The translations under genes were made by a program, and so were the position numbers. A stretch of DNA of 8,450 nt from Candidatus Binatia bacterium (lineage in GTDB: Bacteria > Desulfobacterota_B > Binatia > UBA9968 > JAJDTQ01), in assembly GCA_022827045.1 (NCBI GenBank), contig JAJDTQ010000117.1:1-8450 (forward strand). Reading direction: 5' to 3'. Shown here one piece after another: positions 6,126 through 8,450 of the stretch (its first letter is position 1; every line of letters starts with the position of its first letter). The notes under the pieces are model-generated. The model had not been told where the DNA came from, ran no database searches, and worked only from the letters and a program-made list of their open reading frames with translations.

Positions 6126-8230
6126 GCGTTCTTCTCCCGCGGGATGATCAGCGCATCCACCACCAGGCATCCCTGGCCCCGGGGAAGCGACATCACCGGA
6201 TTCAGGTCGATCTCCGCGATGGAGTCGCGCTCGGCCCAGGCGAACTCCCCGAGCGCGGTCAGGCATTCGCGCACCGCCTGGACGTCGCGGGGGCCCTGTC
6301 CGCGCACGCCTCCCAGAAGCCGCCGGCAATGTGTCTCCGCGATCATGAAGTTGACGTCGCCGTCGCAAAGCGGCAGCGGGCGAAACGCGACGTCGTCGAA
6401 GATCTCCACCAGGACGCCGCCCAGCCCGAATGCCAGCACGGGGCCGAAGTCAGGGTCCCGGCTCACGCCCATGAAGAACTCCACCGCGTCGCGGAGCATG
6501 GGCTGAACCACGAATACGGCATCGGAGGGCGGGGGCGAAAGCCGTTCCAGCGTGGCCGCCATGTCGTCGAACGCTCTTGCCGTCGCCGCCTCGTCCGCGA
6601 GGCCCGTGGCGACCAGGCCGAGGTCGGATTTGTGCGGAATCTCATCGGACACCGCCTTGAGCACCACCGGGTAGCCGACGGCCCGGGCCGCCTCCAGGGC
6701 CTCTTCGCGCGACATCGCGACTTCTTCCCGAACCACCGGCAGGCCCGCCTCACGCAGCAGCCTCTTGGAATCCACCTCGTTCAAGTGCGAGCGCCGCCGG
6801 TTCCCTTTGGCGAGGAAAGATGCGACACGGGCGCTGGGCGGTGGCTCCGGCAGCAACTCCGGACGCGGTACGGACCAGCGCGCCAGCCGGTCGACAGCGC
6901 CCAGCCCTTGGCGTGCCCCGCCGATTGTGGGGACGCCCGCCGCGCGTAACGCGTCGGCGAACTCCTGCCGAAACAGGCCGGGACGGGTGTTCATGAAGAA
7001 GCAGGGCTTGGCGGTCCGCCGTGCGGTCTCGGCCAGGTACTGTGTGTACTGGGTGGGGACCATGGGCGAGTCGTCGCGGCTGTCGCTCACCATGACGATG
7101 GAGTCCACGTCGGGCTCGTCCTCCAGCACCTTCAGCCCGTGGGGTATGTTCACGTCGAACTTGCCGTCGCCCCACGCGTCGAGGGGGTTGCCGTCGCCGG
7201 TGAGGGGGCCGATGACGCGCTCCGCCTCGCGGCGGCCGGCTTTGGACAGCGGCAGCAGGCGCAGACCGGCCGCTCCTGCAACGTCCAGGATCAGTTCCGC
7301 CTGGCCGCCGGACGCCGTGAGCACACCCATCTTCGGTCCGGTGGGCCAGCGCTCGCCCTGGCAGCAGGCCAGCACCTCGGTCAACTCGTCCATGTCGCCG
7401 ACCTCGATGGCCCGGTGCCGCTTGAGCACCTCCGAGAATACCCGGGCCTCGCCAGCGAGCCCTCCGGTATGGCTGGTGATCGCCCGGCGCGTGCGGTCGT
7501 TGCGGCCGACCTTGAGCACCACCACCGGCTTGCCCCGGTCGGCCGCCTTGTCGAGCGCCGCGACGTATCGTTCCGGATCGCGGATGGTCTCGGTGAAGGT
7601 GGCGATGACCCGGGTGTCGGGGTCGTCCGCCAGGTAGTCGATGAACTCCGCGGTGGTGGTGACTGCCTCGTTGCCGGTGGAGACCACGTGGCTGAAGCCG
7701 AACCGCCGGCAGTCGGTCAGGAGCCCGATGGCGATGGAGCCGCTCTGGGTGACGATGGCGACGTTGCCGGGGAGTTTCTCGGGGTGCAGCAGGTTGGAGG
7801 TGTAGAGGCTGGTGCGGTGGTGCGGGCTGAGCACGCCCATGCAGTTGGGACCGCACACCGCCATGCCGGCCTCGTGCGCGGCGGCTTCCAGCTCGTCCTG
7901 GCGCCCGCGGCCTTCCTCGCCCACCTCGGCGAAGCCGCCGTCGAGGATCACCGCGGCGCCGTATCCCCGGGAGGCGGCGATCCGGAAAGGTTCCACCACC
8001 AGCTTGTGATTGACGCAGAAGACGATGGCGTCGATGCCTTCCGGAATTTCCTCAAGCTTGGCGTAGCAACGCTTTCCCAGCACCGTCTCGTACCTGGGGT
8101 TGACAGGGTAGACGCTGCCGCCGTACCCGAGCTTGTCGAGCATCTCCAGGATTCGCCGGCCGGGCCCGCGGTTCTCGCTGGCGCCGTAGACCGCGATGGA
8201 GCCGGGCTTGAGGAGCCGCTCAAGTCGCAT
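6122..8230 (-). CDS. Acetate--CoA ligase (ADP-forming) family acyl-CoA synthetase, fused alpha-beta (702 aa)
   Basis: This NDP-forming acyl-CoA synthetase would convert a carboxylic acid, CoA and ATP to acyl-CoA, ADP and phosphate, or run in reverse to make ATP. The domain order is the single-chain one. A CoA-binding Rossmann domain (about 5-130) holds SIAVYGASENRGPG and CGPNCMG (126-132). Succinyl-CoA-ligase-like domains (about 150-460) hold TQSGSIA (161-167), STGNEA (184-189) and the phospho-histidine motif TSHTGGLAGE with His254. The C-terminal ATP-grasp domain (about 480-698) has GYPVVLKAVSDEIPHKSDLG with His533, FGLGGVLVEIFDD (601-613) and the metal-site motif EIDLNPV (673-679). All key residues are in place, so it should be active. 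Its start overlaps the permease stop by 11 nt and its stop overlaps the crotonase start by 4 nt. The acid it activates is unknown; the family ranges from acetate to aryl and branched acids. Confidence 0.93.
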   Translation of the reverse strand: MRLERLLKPGSIAVYGASENRGPGRRILEMLDKLGYGGSVYPVNPRYETVLGKRCYAKLEEIPEGIDAIVFCVNHKLVVEPFRIAASRGYGAAVILDGGFAEVGEEGRGRQDELEAAAHEAGMAVCGPNCMGVLSPHHRTSLYTSNLLHPEKLPGNVAIVTQSGSIAIGLLTDCRRFGFSHVVSTGNEAVTTTAEFIDYLADDPDTRVIATFTETIRDPERYVAALDKAADRGKPVVVLKVGRNDRTRRAITSHTGGLAGEARVFSEVLKRHRAIEVGDMDELTEVLACCQGERWPTGPKMGVLTASGGQAELILDVAGAAGLRLLPLSKAGRREAERVIGPLTGDGNPLDAWGDGKFDVNIPHGLKVLEDEPDVDSIVMVSDSRDDSPMVPTQYTQYLAETARRTAKPCFFMNTRPGLFRQEFADALRAAGVPTIGGARQGLGAVDRLARWSVPRPELLPEPPPSARVASFLAKGNRRRSHLNEVDSKRLLREAGLPVVREEVAMSREEALEAARAVGYPVVLKAVSDEIPHKSDLGLVATGLADEAATARAFDDMAATLERLSPPPSDAVFVVQPMLRDAVEFFMGVSRDPDFGPVLAFGLGGVLVEIFDDVAFRPLPLCDGDVNFMIAETHCRRLLGGVRGQGPRDVQAVRECLTALGEFAWAERDSIAEIDLNPVMSLPRGQGCLVVDALIIPREKNA

Positions 8231-8450
8231 GCACCGGCCTCTTGCGGGTGACCGCGGCGATCGCCGTGCCGATCAGCACCAGCGTGAACAGCAGCGACGA
8301 CACCACCGCCAGCACCGGATCGGCCTCCAGCCGCACGCTCTCGTACATCTTCCGGGGCAGGGTGGAGGCGTCGCGCCCGGCGATGAAGATGGCGATGACG
8401 GTCTCGTCGAACGAGTGGAGGAAGGCGAACAGCGACGCCACCAGGAAGCC
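8220..8450 (-). CDS. ABC transporter permease, PotC-like, C-terminal fragment (runs off the right edge)
   Basis: This is the last 76 residues of an inner-membrane permease of the spermidine/putrescine/iron type. The frame is open to the window edge, so the start and the EAA loop lie outside; the GTG at 8441 is internal. The visible part has the family's conserved hydrophobic stretch SLFAFLHSFDETVIAIFIAG, the STLPRKMYESVR loop and DPVLAVVSSLLF, then a final transmembrane segment (LLFTLVLIGTAIAAV) and a basic cytoplasmic end RKRPVHAT. PotC-type proteins show the same FAF-SFDE-VI-LF pattern followed by TLPxxxY. It overlaps the ligase gene by 11 nt and is the likely partner of the PotA-like ATPase at 4136-5215. 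The other permease and the binding protein are probably further upstream, outside the window. Confidence 0.88.
   Translation of the reverse strand, partial: GFLVASLFAFLHSFDETVIAIFIAGRDASTLPRKMYESVRLEADPVLAVVSSLLFTLVLIGTAIAAVTRKRPVHAT

Noticed and set aside
6126..6368. Upstream extension of the crotonase gene to 6368
   Set aside because: The added 81 residues are the ligase ATP-grasp domain read out of frame; the ATGA overlap and family alignment fix the start at 6125.
7139..8251. 370-codon plus-strand open frame opposite the acyl-CoA synthetase
   Set aside because: It is another high-GC antisense shadow; it covers the conserved CoA-binding and phospho-His domains and has no sensible composition of its own.

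Overview
The window is gene-dense, high-GC bacterial DNA with no rRNA, tRNA, CRISPR array or insertion sequence that I can see. Strong Shine-Dalgarno sites, short gaps and overlapping genes point to a free-living bacterium with a large catabolic repertoire. Several amidohydrolase-2 genes next to a polyamine/opine-type ABC transporter and CoA enzymes are common in metagenome lineages such as Tectomicrobia, Desulfobacterota-like bacteria and Rokubacteria. That lineage assignment is a weak guess from gene content only.

Left half, plus strand (1-2693). The window opens in the 3' end of an amidohydrolase-2 gene. A complete tandem paralogue follows (273-1403); the overlapping C-terminal 64 residues are about 83% identical with no indels. 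Next come a PhnB-like VOC protein (1419-1841), the first ~16 codons of a GFA/CENP-V-type gene that then breaks off (1877-1957), and a maleate isomerase/arylmalonate decarboxylase-like protein (1938-2693). This last protein contains no cysteine at all, although its family normally works with one or two catalytic cysteines.

Right half, minus strand (8450-2742), convergent with the left half. In transcription order it holds: the C-terminus of a PotC-like ABC permease; an ADP-forming acetate-CoA ligase-type acyl-CoA synthetase (overlapping the permease by 11 nt); an enoyl-CoA hydratase/isomerase family protein (ATGA overlap); a short palindromic region with a 17-codon mini-ORF; a PotA/FbpC-like ABC ATPase; a 71-nt spacer with two back-to-back hairpins; and a third, divergent amidohydrolase-2 protein of 440 aa.

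A reasonable inference is a catabolic locus for a small carboxylated, perhaps aromatic, compound. The ABC transporter would import it, the ligase would make the CoA thioester, the crotonase-fold protein would process that thioester, and the amidohydrolase-2 and Asp/Glu-racemase-fold proteins would carry out decarboxylation, hydrolysis or isomerisation. No substrate-binding protein or regulator is in the window, so the substrate cannot be read from the sequence.
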